DNA of 8,373 nucleotides, from positions 1 to 8,373 of the forward strand of contig CAMOHV010000037.1 in the NCBI GenBank assembly GCA_946615275.1, in the 5' to 3' direction. The position numbers were made by a program, and so were the translations under genes. The DNA is from an uncultured Verrucomicrobiota bacterium (GTDB taxonomy: Bacteria; Verrucomicrobiota; Kiritimatiellia; RFP12; UBA1067). Below are positions 1 through 6,142 of this stretch, piece after piece (position 1 is the stretch's first letter; every line of letters starts with the position of its first letter). Under the pieces are notes generated by a model. The model did not search any database, was not told the origin of the DNA, and saw only the letters and a program-made list of their open reading frames with translations.

Positions 1-62
1 CTTGCTGTTGTACGCTTGCTGTCCCCGCTGATGAGCATTCACCTAACACAGCTATTTGCCCA
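1..62. other. Short stretch after the esterase with no supported gene
   Basis: No gene, terminator or promoter can be supported. An 8-bp direct repeat (CTTGCTGT at 1-8 and 15-22) is the only structure, and is short enough to be chance. A minus-strand ATG at 38 opens a frame running off the left edge, but only 12 codons are visible. Confidence 0.4.
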
Positions 63-1367
63 TTATCGCTTCGCCGTCTGCCACGGCTTCGGCGGATGGC
101 CTCCGTGCGTCGCCCCCTGGATGAACAGAATGCTCTTCGGGCAATTCAGGCTGTTGTAGAACGCCATCACCCCCGACGGCGGGCAGATGTAGTCGCCGAG
201 CCCCGCCCATGGCACCGTCACCCGACAAGTCTTCGGGATCATCCTCGCCATGTTCGCGGCGTCGTAGTACCCAAGCGCCGGCACCCACGGGATGTGCCAA
301 TCCCCGTGCACACGCCCCGCCGCAGGCCCCCCGATGTTGCAGTTCCACGGTATGAACGGACGGCACTCCGTCACGTCATGGTCCAACGCCGCCGCCCATA
401 TCGACTGCAGCCCTCCCTGGCTTCCCCCTTCCGCGACAAGCGTTTTCCCATCCCACTCCGGACGGCGCTTGAGGTACTCAAGCCCCCGCATCACGCGATA
501 CGTCATCCCACAGAAATACGCCTTCTCGGGATCGGAGTTCTGCACTGGGTCGAAGGCGTAGTCATGACCGTTCGAGCCACAGGATCTCCTAAGCGCCTTG
601 TAGTACGCATCTTCGCGGTTGAATTCATAACCGTGAGCGGAAAGCGAGAGGACGACGCTATCCGATCGCAGCGATTGGGGCTTCGGCGTAGTCCGTGCCC
701 CAACGCCCCAGCTGGCGTTGTAGCCGTGGAAGAGGATCCTCGCCGGATATCTGCCCGGCTTCGCAGGCACTGAAAGAAAGCCTGTGGCCGGACGCGGCCC
801 GACGCAGGGGACCGACACCTCGTAGAGCCTGACGTCGCCGCGGCCGCTTGGAATCTCGCGGCAGACAGTACCGTCCATCGGCATCTTTGACAACACCTCC
901 CTGTGCCTAGCCCAGAAGGCCTCAAAATCCGCAGGCGGTGGATTGTCCGGGCGGATGTCGTCGACGGCCGCGCCTGCGCCGCCGTCGAAACGCGCCAGCG
1001 TCTTGCCCGACTCGTCCAGAAGCAGCGCCACGACGCGCACGAATCCCGGACGGTCAAGCGACGTTCTAACCACCGCAGGCGCGGTGGCGGACGCTTCGCC
1101 CTTTTCGACCTTGCCGTCGTCGCCCGTCCGTTCCCAGTGTATTTTGCTCCCGCCCTGAGCCTTTAGCGTGAACACAATCTCCTCGCCCATGCGATAGGAG
1201 ATTGGATCCTTTTCTGTCGTGCCCACGACCTGCGGTGCAACCGCAAGCCCAATCATGTTCGTGGCGTGATCCACAATATTCGTTACCGGGCGAGATGGTT
1301 CTGCATGGCACGCAATCGCGGCGAACAGAGCGGCCGTGCAAGCCTTCATTGTGATTATTGTTTGCAT
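63..1367 (-). CDS. Exported CE7/AXE1-type acetyl(xylan) esterase
   Basis: A 434-residue alpha/beta-hydrolase of the AXE1 family (acetylxylan esterase / cephalosporin-C deacetylase), which removes O-acetyl groups from xylan, pectin or oligosaccharides. The triad is visible: nucleophile S316 in GGSQGG (314-319), D392 in GLGDYICPPS (389-398) and H421 (ATHGGH). The D-to-H spacing of 29 residues equals my recollection of the Thermotoga CE7 enzyme. Y216 in FHGYN (213-217) is the expected oxyanion-hole tyrosine. The catalytic domain spans about 145-434. A beta-rich domain at about 30-140 precedes it and is absent from the short cytoplasmic CE7 enzymes. A signal peptide is present (KACTAALFAAIACHA, C20 a possible lipidation site). 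The start is uncertain: ATG at 1367 gives the longest protein; ATG at 1349 gives a cleaner signal peptide and is set up by the leader ORF. It is downstream of the glycosidase fusion, suggesting joint action on acetylated plant polysaccharide. Confidence 0.87.
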   Translation of the reverse strand: MQTIITMKACTAALFAAIACHAEPSRPVTNIVDHATNMIGLAVAPQVVGTTEKDPISYRMGEEIVFTLKAQGGSKIHWERTGDDGKVEKGEASATAPAVVRTSLDRPGFVRVVALLLDESGKTLARFDGGAGAAVDDIRPDNPPPADFEAFWARHREVLSKMPMDGTVCREIPSGRGDVRLYEVSVPCVGPRPATGFLSVPAKPGRYPARILFHGYNASWGVGARTTPKPQSLRSDSVVLSLSAHGYEFNREDAYYKALRRSCGSNGHDYAFDPVQNSDPEKAYFCGMTYRVMRGLEYLKRRPEWDGKTLVAEGGSQGGLQSIWAAALDHDVTECRPFIPWNCNIGGPAAGRVHGDWHIPWVPALGYYDAANMARMIPKTCRVTVPWAGLGDYICPPSGVMAFYNSLNCPKSILFIQGATHGGHPPKPWQTAKR

Positions 1368-1384
1368 GGCGCGTATTTTACCAT
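1355..1384 (-). CDS. Possible 9-codon leader ORF upstream of the esterase
   Basis: From the ATG at 1384 the minus strand encodes MVKYAPCKQ and a TAA stop. It has an optimally spaced GAGGAG site. Its stop lies 5 nt before the ATG at 1349, which begins the esterase signal peptide (MKACTAAL). This geometry fits translational coupling by re-initiation. Alternatives are chance, or a one-base indel that hides a longer esterase N-terminus. No attenuator structure with the leader is evident. Confidence 0.35.
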   Translation of the reverse strand: MVKYAPCKQ

Positions 1385-1391
1385 TTTTATT

Positions 1392-1397
1392 CTCCTC
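1392..1397 (-). promoter_or_regulatory. Shine-Dalgarno aimed at a leader ATG before the esterase
   Basis: The minus strand reads GAGGAG here, 7 nt before an ATG at 1384. That ATG is not in frame with the esterase. The two esterase start candidates (1367 and 1349) have no Shine-Dalgarno of their own at normal distance, so this site probably loads ribosomes onto the leader ORF. Confidence 0.55.
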
Positions 1398-1402
1398 TGC
1401 CT

Positions 1403-1488
1403 AATGGGGTCACACCCCATTTCCCCATCCAATAGCCCCAAGGGACCAGACCCCAAATGTGTAACTGCGACTTAAGGGGTCAGACCAT
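1403..1488. repeat. Three imperfect copies of a 13-bp near-palindrome (GGGGTCAGACCCC-like)
   Basis: On the plus strand the copies are GGGGTCACACCCC (1406-1418, one mismatch to GGGGTCAGACCCC), GGGACCAGACCCC (1442-1454, two mismatches) and GGGGTCAGACCAT (1476-1488, two mismatches). Starts are 36 and 34 bp apart. The first copy extends to a perfect 8-bp inverted repeat with a 3-nt loop (1403-1410 and 1414-1421). The array fills most of the gap between the glycosidase stop and the esterase leader; the last copy ends 4 nt from the glycosidase stop codon. From memory, similar GGGGTCTGACCCC-type repeats recur between genes in environmental genomes, sometimes near REP-associated (Y1) transposases; no transposase is in this window. 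There is no T run after the hairpin, so it is not a typical intrinsic terminator. Confidence 0.7.
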
Positions 1489-1492
1489 TCGT

Positions 1493-4400
1493 TCAAAGAC
1501 CCTCATTGCGCACCTCGCGGCATTCCACCTCGGGCTTGCCGTTCTTCAGCTTCCACGAGACGTGCAGATTGCCCCAGGGCGTGGGCACCACGCCCTCCGC
1601 CCATGTGACGCCCTTCGACGGACGCGGATTCACGCGGTACTTGGCGAAGCCTGGCTCCGTCGGCACAATGCCGAGGATGTAGTTGGAGAGCGTGCCGGCG
1701 ATGGCGGTGTCGGGATGGGCCTCGTCTCCCCACCCCTTGCGGTGAAGATGCATGCACTCGCTGGTGAGGCGCGGTCCCTTCCATGATGGATCAAGCACAT
1801 CGTCCCAGCCATGTTCGTAGATGCGCGCCACCGCATCGTCCGGATACCCATACTCGTACAGCCCTCGCACAAAGAGAGCCTGGAACTTTCCGTGGCCATG
1901 GCGCTTGATGGTCTTGCGGATCTGTGAGGCCTCGTCGGTCGTGCAGAAACCCACTGCGAGCGCGAGGGCGTTGGCTTCGCCGGCATATTTGTCGGCCTCG
2001 GCAGCGCCCCTGAACCGGCCTTTCCCCGCATCCCAGAAAACACGCCGCACCGCCGCCGCGAGAGCCTCGGCGGCCGACCTCCACTCGTCCGCTGTGACCT
2101 TCTCGCCAAGCCACTCCGCGAGATCCGCCGCGTCGCGATAGACCTTCCAGTTCAGGATGTTCATGTACGCGCGGTGATAGCACGACGCCGAGCCGAAGTC
2201 GAGCGAGCTCGCATGCTTGCTCGTCTCGCGGCGCTGCTCGAAGATGCCGTCGGCGCGGCAATGCGAGCGCAAGTATTTGACCAGATCCGACACGACGGGA
2301 TACAGCTCCTTAGCAAACGCGCGGTCGCCGGAATGGAGGATATGGTCCCACGCCACCGGCACGAACCACGCGGCGAATTCGTCGGATGCGAACGGCCCCC
2401 ATTCGCCCGCCTTCAACGGACCGTGGCTCTCCGGATATGGACACGCCTGGACATATCCCTCCGGCGTGCGGTTCTCCGCGAGCATCCTCAGCGAACCAGG
2501 CATGTAGGGGCTGTCATATCCGTATGCGGCATACATGTTGCGCTGCGCCCACCAGAGATCGCCGCTCCACACAAGGCGGTCGCGCTTCGCGCCGTCTGCG
2601 AGATATGCGTAGGACGGCCCGAGCCAGACGTCCTTGGCCGGCTTGAGCGTGGACACCACGTGCAGCGGCTCCTTCCTCGCCGGAATCGCGGAGAGCTGGC
2701 AAGTGCGCACGCTCATGCGCCAGATGGCGTTGAGCCGTTCGTCGGAGCATGAGAAGGAACCAACCATCGGCTCAGTCGCGTAGGTGCCGCGGTTCTCTAG
2801 CGCGAAGCCGTCGATGTCAACAGCCGTGCCGGGCGTGTCTAGGGTGAGGCGCACGTAGCGCACGAGCCCCTGCGAGAGGGGAGCGGCGTAGCGTCCGGCG
2901 TTGGTGACGGCGAAGAGGTCGTAGCGGTTCACGCTCGCGGGCAGGATCGGCAGCTCGATGGACGGGCCGAGATACGTCGCGCGCGTCTCATACCAGAAGT
3001 CGCCCTTCTCGCCGAGTCCGTCTGGATGCGTTGCGTAGGACGCGCGCACCACTGGCGTTCCCTTCACGTTCGCCGCCGTGAAGGCGGCATAGCCGCCGTC
3101 GCATCCGGGCCCCAGGTCCAGGACCACCTCAGGGCGTCTGCCGCCGTCAGGCCACTCAAGACGCACCTTCCTCGGAAGCGCGGCGGGGAACATCGAGATG
3201 CGCAGCTTGGCGCAGCCATACGGGATGAGCTCGAGGCTGGAGCCATCCGCGGCCTTCGTCTCGATGCGGAGCGGCGACGCGAGCGGCCAGTCCCACTTCG
3301 CGGGCATTGGTTCGCGCACCACCTTCGCGGACGCGGCGGCGCTCGCCGCGTCGAGCTTCCAGTCGGTGCGCGCACCGGGCGCGGGAGTGTTCTCGTCCTT
3401 CTCGGGGAGGCCGTATGCGAAAAGGAGAGGGCCATAGGAGAGCGAGCAGTACTCCTTGCCGTCATCGTTCCAGTCGCGCATCGTCTCAGCCTTCGGCGAC
3501 ATCGGCAGCGCGAGCGACACCATGTCGCCGGTCTTCCACTCGCGGTCGATCACTGCGTATCCGTCGGATTCGACAGATGGCGCCGCCGCCTCTCCGTTCA
3601 CGGCCAACCGGGGCCTGGCGCACCATCCTGGCACACGCAGGCGAAGCGGGAACTTGATGGGCTTCTCCGCTGTGACCTTCATCTCCATCGTCTCGTTGAA
3701 CGGATAGTCTGTCTTCGTGTCGATGCGGACGGCCACGCCGCCCAGATCCGTCTCCAGCGTGTTCGGCGCATAGAGAGTGGCGGCGAGTCCGCCGTCGGCG
3801 GGCTTCATCCACATCCACTGTACATAGCCCGGCAGGATTCGCGTGAGCGCCGCCGTACAGCAGAGCGGCCAGTGCTTCGTCTTGAACACGCCGCCATTAC
3901 CGGCGGGGCCGGCGTGGAAGTCGCCCACGGCCTTTGTGCGGTTGGGCGACTGGAAGTACGCATGGTGCATGAAGTCGCGCGAGACGCACGCGGCGCCGGC
4001 GTTGAAGAAGCTGCGCTCGACGTGGTCCGCGAAGCGGCCCTCCCCTGTGACGCCAGCGAGGGTGGCGTAGAGGAGGATGTCGCCGGCGACGGTGCACGTC
4101 TCGGTGCCGCGCCGGGGGCCTGCCCAGCCGAACTGCTCGTCCGCGACCGTGACGCCATGCGGCTGGAGCGTCTTCTCCTCCATCAGCCGCAGCCACGAAA
4201 GGACGTTGTCGAGGTACTTGCCGTCGCCAGTCCAGAGCGACGCCTTGACCCAGGAGAGCATGCTCTCGAAGCAGAGCACGCCGTGCTGGAGGCGCCATTC
4301 CCACTCTCCGTCCATGCCGTCGCGGCGCTCGCGCATGAATACGCCATCCTTCGGGACGGGGAGCCCGTAGCGCATGGCGGGCCAGCGTTCGGGATAGGGC

Positions 4401-5101
4401 TTCGTGGAGAAGAATTCGTCTATGGCTCCGGCGAGCTTGCCGTCGCCGCTGTAGCGCCAGGTGTCGCAGGCGGCGGCGGGGAGCGTGATCGGATTTCCAA
4501 GGAAGTAGAATCGCGGATCGTCCAGGCACCATGTGAGGGCGCGCACCGCGCGCTCGTCGCCGGTGGCCTCGTAGTAGGCGAGGAACGCGCGGGATGTGCG
4601 TCCGCTCGCGCCCACGATGAAGCCGTGGCTGGCCCGTTCGATCTCGGCCATCTGCGCGGGGTCGTCGCGGTCCATCCAATAGACGAACGCTATGGACTTG
4701 GGGTTCATGCATTCGAGGAGCGGTTCGAGGCGCTTTGCGGCGTACGCCTTGAGGTCGGCGTCGTCGAGCTCCCACGCGAGGCGCACAAGGCCCTCGAACC
4801 AATAGGCGCCGCCCTCGGTGCACCATGCTCCCTTGTTGGGGTCGAACCAGGTCAGGAAGTTTCCGCGGGGGTGGAAGTCGCGGTTCCACGCGCGCGGGAA
4901 CGCCTGGTCCACCTCGTCCATGCGCGAGATGTATCCGTTGCGGGCGGTGACGCACCAGTCGCGCAGCCAGCCCTGCGGCTTCACCTCGCCGGGCCGGAGC
5001 ATCTCCATCTTAGCCGGACGTTTGAACGCATGCGTCCGCACCGGCGCGGCGCCGACGCAGCAGGCAGCGACCACCGTAGAAAGCAAAACAAACCTCTTCA
5101 T
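1493..5101 (-). CDS. Exported GH127 (beta-L-arabinofuranosidase-like) - GH78 (alpha-L-rhamnosidase-like) fusion
   Basis: This 1202-residue protein is about the length of two glycosidases. Residues 1-19 form a signal peptide; V11-A-A-C14 also fits a lipobox. Residues about 30-660 match GH127/DUF1680: an (alpha/alpha)6 barrel, then a beta-sandwich from about 435. E334-T-C336 and C414-C415 correspond in spacing to the Glu/Cys zinc cluster and nucleophilic Cys of the GH127 enzyme HypBA1; E322 (DEQF) is the candidate acid/base. Residues about 665-1202 resemble GH78. A beta domain ends near 780 (GSFSCSDE). The helical barrel carries D836-G-A-K-R-D841-R-L-V-W845-S-G-D848, a variant of the GH78 D-x-x-x-R-E-x-x-x-W-x-x-D motif with Asp for Glu. 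E1115 aligns with the usual WE base. A typical C-terminal beta domain (NPRPSKGVTWAEG, 1158-1170) closes it. Likely targets are L-Araf and L-Rha in pectin or glycoprotein side chains. Both assignments rest on motifs, and either domain could have shifted specificity. Confidence 0.85.
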   Translation of the reverse strand: MKRFVLLSTVVAACCVGAAPVRTHAFKRPAKMEMLRPGEVKPQGWLRDWCVTARNGYISRMDEVDQAFPRAWNRDFHPRGNFLTWFDPNKGAWCTEGGAYWFEGLVRLAWELDDADLKAYAAKRLEPLLECMNPKSIAFVYWMDRDDPAQMAEIERASHGFIVGASGRTSRAFLAYYEATGDERAVRALTWCLDDPRFYFLGNPITLPAAACDTWRYSGDGKLAGAIDEFFSTKPYPERWPAMRYGLPVPKDGVFMRERRDGMDGEWEWRLQHGVLCFESMLSWVKASLWTGDGKYLDNVLSWLRLMEEKTLQPHGVTVADEQFGWAGPRRGTETCTVAGDILLYATLAGVTGEGRFADHVERSFFNAGAACVSRDFMHHAYFQSPNRTKAVGDFHAGPAGNGGVFKTKHWPLCCTAALTRILPGYVQWMWMKPADGGLAATLYAPNTLETDLGGVAVRIDTKTDYPFNETMEMKVTAEKPIKFPLRLRVPGWCARPRLAVNGEAAAPSVESDGYAVIDREWKTGDMVSLALPMSPKAETMRDWNDDGKEYCSLSYGPLLFAYGLPEKDENTPAPGARTDWKLDAASAAASAKVVREPMPAKWDWPLASPLRIETKAADGSSLELIPYGCAKLRISMFPAALPRKVRLEWPDGGRRPEVVLDLGPGCDGGYAAFTAANVKGTPVVRASYATHPDGLGEKGDFWYETRATYLGPSIELPILPASVNRYDLFAVTNAGRYAAPLSQGLVRYVRLTLDTPGTAVDIDGFALENRGTYATEPMVGSFSCSDERLNAIWRMSVRTCQLSAIPARKEPLHVVSTLKPAKDVWLGPSYAYLADGAKRDRLVWSGDLWWAQRNMYAAYGYDSPYMPGSLRMLAENRTPEGYVQACPYPESHGPLKAGEWGPFASDEFAAWFVPVAWDHILHSGDRAFAKELYPVVSDLVKYLRSHCRADGIFEQRRETSKHASSLDFGSASCYHRAYMNILNWKVYRDAADLAEWLGEKVTADEWRSAAEALAAAVRRVFWDAGKGRFRGAAEADKYAGEANALALAVGFCTTDEASQIRKTIKRHGHGKFQALFVRGLYEYGYPDDAVARIYEHGWDDVLDPSWKGPRLTSECMHLHRKGWGDEAHPDTAIAGTLSNYILGIVPTEPGFAKYRVNPRPSKGVTWAEGVVPTPWGNLHVSWKLKNGKPEVECREVRNEGL

Positions 5102-5182
5102 TAATGCCCTCCCTCCAGATTCAATAGAGCCACATTCCATCCATCATACTCGACCATCATTCCACAAGCATCAACTCCAAAT
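5102..5182 (-). other. 81-nt intergenic spacer with possible weak promoter
   Basis: This gap between the deacetylase stop and the glycosidase start is AT-richer than the flanking genes. On the minus strand it contains TATGAT (5143-5148), five of six matches to a -10 box. TTGATG lies upstream (5169-5174), but the spacer is 20 nt, longer than the preferred 16-18. No stem-loop followed by a T run is present, so I see no rho-independent terminator. Either read-through from the upstream operon or a separate weak promoter is possible. Confidence 0.25.
5107..5116 (-). promoter_or_regulatory. Ribosome binding site deciding the start of the glycosidase fusion
   Basis: The minus strand reads GGAGGGAGGG, ending 5 nt before the ATG at 5101. 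It favours this ATG over the in-frame ATG at 5140, which would place 13 residues in front of the signal peptide. The ATG at 5101 begins MKRFVLLSTVV, a classical signal-peptide start. Confidence 0.8.
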
Positions 5183-6142
5183 CTATTTCACCTGCGTCCA
5201 CTTCAACTCGGTGCTGTCAATCCAACATCCCCCAAGCGCTTCCAGAATGTCGCGCTCGGCCTTCACCGGCGGACGCCCGTACTCGCTCTTCTCATATACC
5301 TCCACGATGCGTGGGCGGCGGCCGGGATACGCCTTCTCGACGGCGTCTGAGAAGACGTTCGCCATGTCGGTGACGAGATGGAGCGCGGACTTCTTCACGA
5401 ACTCAAGACGCCCCGCCACGTCCGACTCCGGCGGCACATCGTCAAGAGAGTACCCGTGCTCCGGCACGAGCCACTCGAACATCTGGCTTTCATGGCAGGC
5501 GAACGTGCGGGTTATCACGTCCTCGTGCCTCGAGACGTCGATCACGAAGTCGGGGCGGAACGGATGCGGAGTGGAGAATCTATCGCCCATGAAGAGCACA
5601 GTCGGGATGGTGTCCGGCACGGGGACGTCGGGGCACCAGAGAGGCACGCCCACGAGATATGTGGCATCCTGCACGAGGATCGCCGCCGCGCGATGGTCGC
5701 AGTGGTAGTCGCCAGGGCGGTGCGTCACTATGATGTGCGGGGCGAACTCGCGAATGATCTTCGTGACCTTGGCGCGCTCCTCGAGAGTCGGCTGCAACAT
5801 GCAGTCGGGCGCGTCGTTGATGAAATAGTCCTCAATGCCGAGCGTCTTGACGACGTTACGAGTCTCGCCGTAGCGGCGGCGGGCGACGTCGGGCGAATCC
5901 ATGAACTGGTGCCCCTTGTCGCCGTTGCAGAGCGCGACGAACCGCACCCGGTGGCCTGCCTCGACGAGGGTGCGCGCGAATCCGCTGCAGCGCACGTCTG
6001 GATCGTCGGGGTGCGCGCCGATGATCATCACCCTGAGAGGAGGATGGAAATTCCTGTCGGTGAAACCTGGGACTCGCGGATCGGGGCCGGGGAACTTAGA
6101 TTTCATGCTCCGCATGTCCATGACGCTCTTCTGCCATGTCAT
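5183..6142 (-). CDS. PIG-L/LmbE-family zinc-dependent N-deacetylase
   Basis: A 319-residue protein of the PIG-L family, zinc enzymes that remove N-acetyl groups from GlcNAc-type sugars (GlcNAc-PI, mycothiol and bacillithiol precursors, chitobiose and others). The AHPDD motif (43-47) supplies H44 and D47 as zinc ligands and D46 as probable general base. DYHCDH (145-150) supplies H147 as third ligand and a conserved H150. The 205-220 stretch ending ACHESQ is also family-typical. No signal peptide is visible, so it is probably cytoplasmic. The ATG at 6142 overlaps the upstream S66 stop as ATGA. Only weak Shine-Dalgarno matches precede it, fitting coupled re-initiation; in-frame M8, M10 and M13 are alternatives. 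The 34 residues before the Rossmann-like core (RVMIIGAHPDD) have no recognised motif. It ends TAG, 81 nt before the glycosidase fusion gene. The substrate is unknown; bacillithiol synthesis, sugar-ester deacetylation or amino-sugar recycling are all possible. Confidence 0.85.
   Translation of the reverse strand: MTWQKSVMDMRSMKSKFPGPDPRVPGFTDRNFHPPLRVMIIGAHPDDPDVRCSGFARTLVEAGHRVRFVALCNGDKGHQFMDSPDVARRRYGETRNVVKTLGIEDYFINDAPDCMLQPTLEERAKVTKIIREFAPHIIVTHRPGDYHCDHRAAAILVQDATYLVGVPLWCPDVPVPDTIPTVLFMGDRFSTPHPFRPDFVIDVSRHEDVITRTFACHESQMFEWLVPEHGYSLDDVPPESDVAGRLEFVKKSALHLVTDMANVFSDAVEKAYPGRRPRIVEVYEKSEYGRPPVKAERDILEALGGCWIDSTELKWTQVK

Noticed and set aside
1..38. A minus-strand ATG at 38 as the start of a next gene
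   Set aside because: Only 12 codons are visible before the edge, the AGGTG in front lies too close to the ATG, and no family is recognisable.
96..773. A 225-codon plus-strand frame opposite the esterase
   Set aside because: Arg/Pro-rich with no motif. The opposite strand encodes the conserved Ser-Asp-His hydrolase.
1403..1421. The 8-bp hairpin as a rho-independent terminator of the glycosidase gene
   Set aside because: No run of T follows it on either strand, and the same core recurs twice nearby, so a repeat or operator is a better reading.
1403..1488. The spaced palindromes as a CRISPR array
   Set aside because: There are only three degenerate 13-bp units with spacers of about 21-23 bp, too short and too divergent for CRISPR repeats, and no cas genes are present.
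3026..5104. A 692-codon open frame on the plus strand opposite the GH127 half
   Set aside because: Its translation is rich in Arg, Ala, His and Val with no recognisable domain, as expected of a GC-rich antisense shadow. The minus strand here has clear catalytic motifs, a signal peptide and a ribosome binding site.
5099..5140. An upstream in-frame ATG at 5140 for the glycosidase fusion
   Set aside because: It would put MECGSIESGGRAL before the signal peptide. The strong ribosome binding site is positioned for the ATG at 5101.
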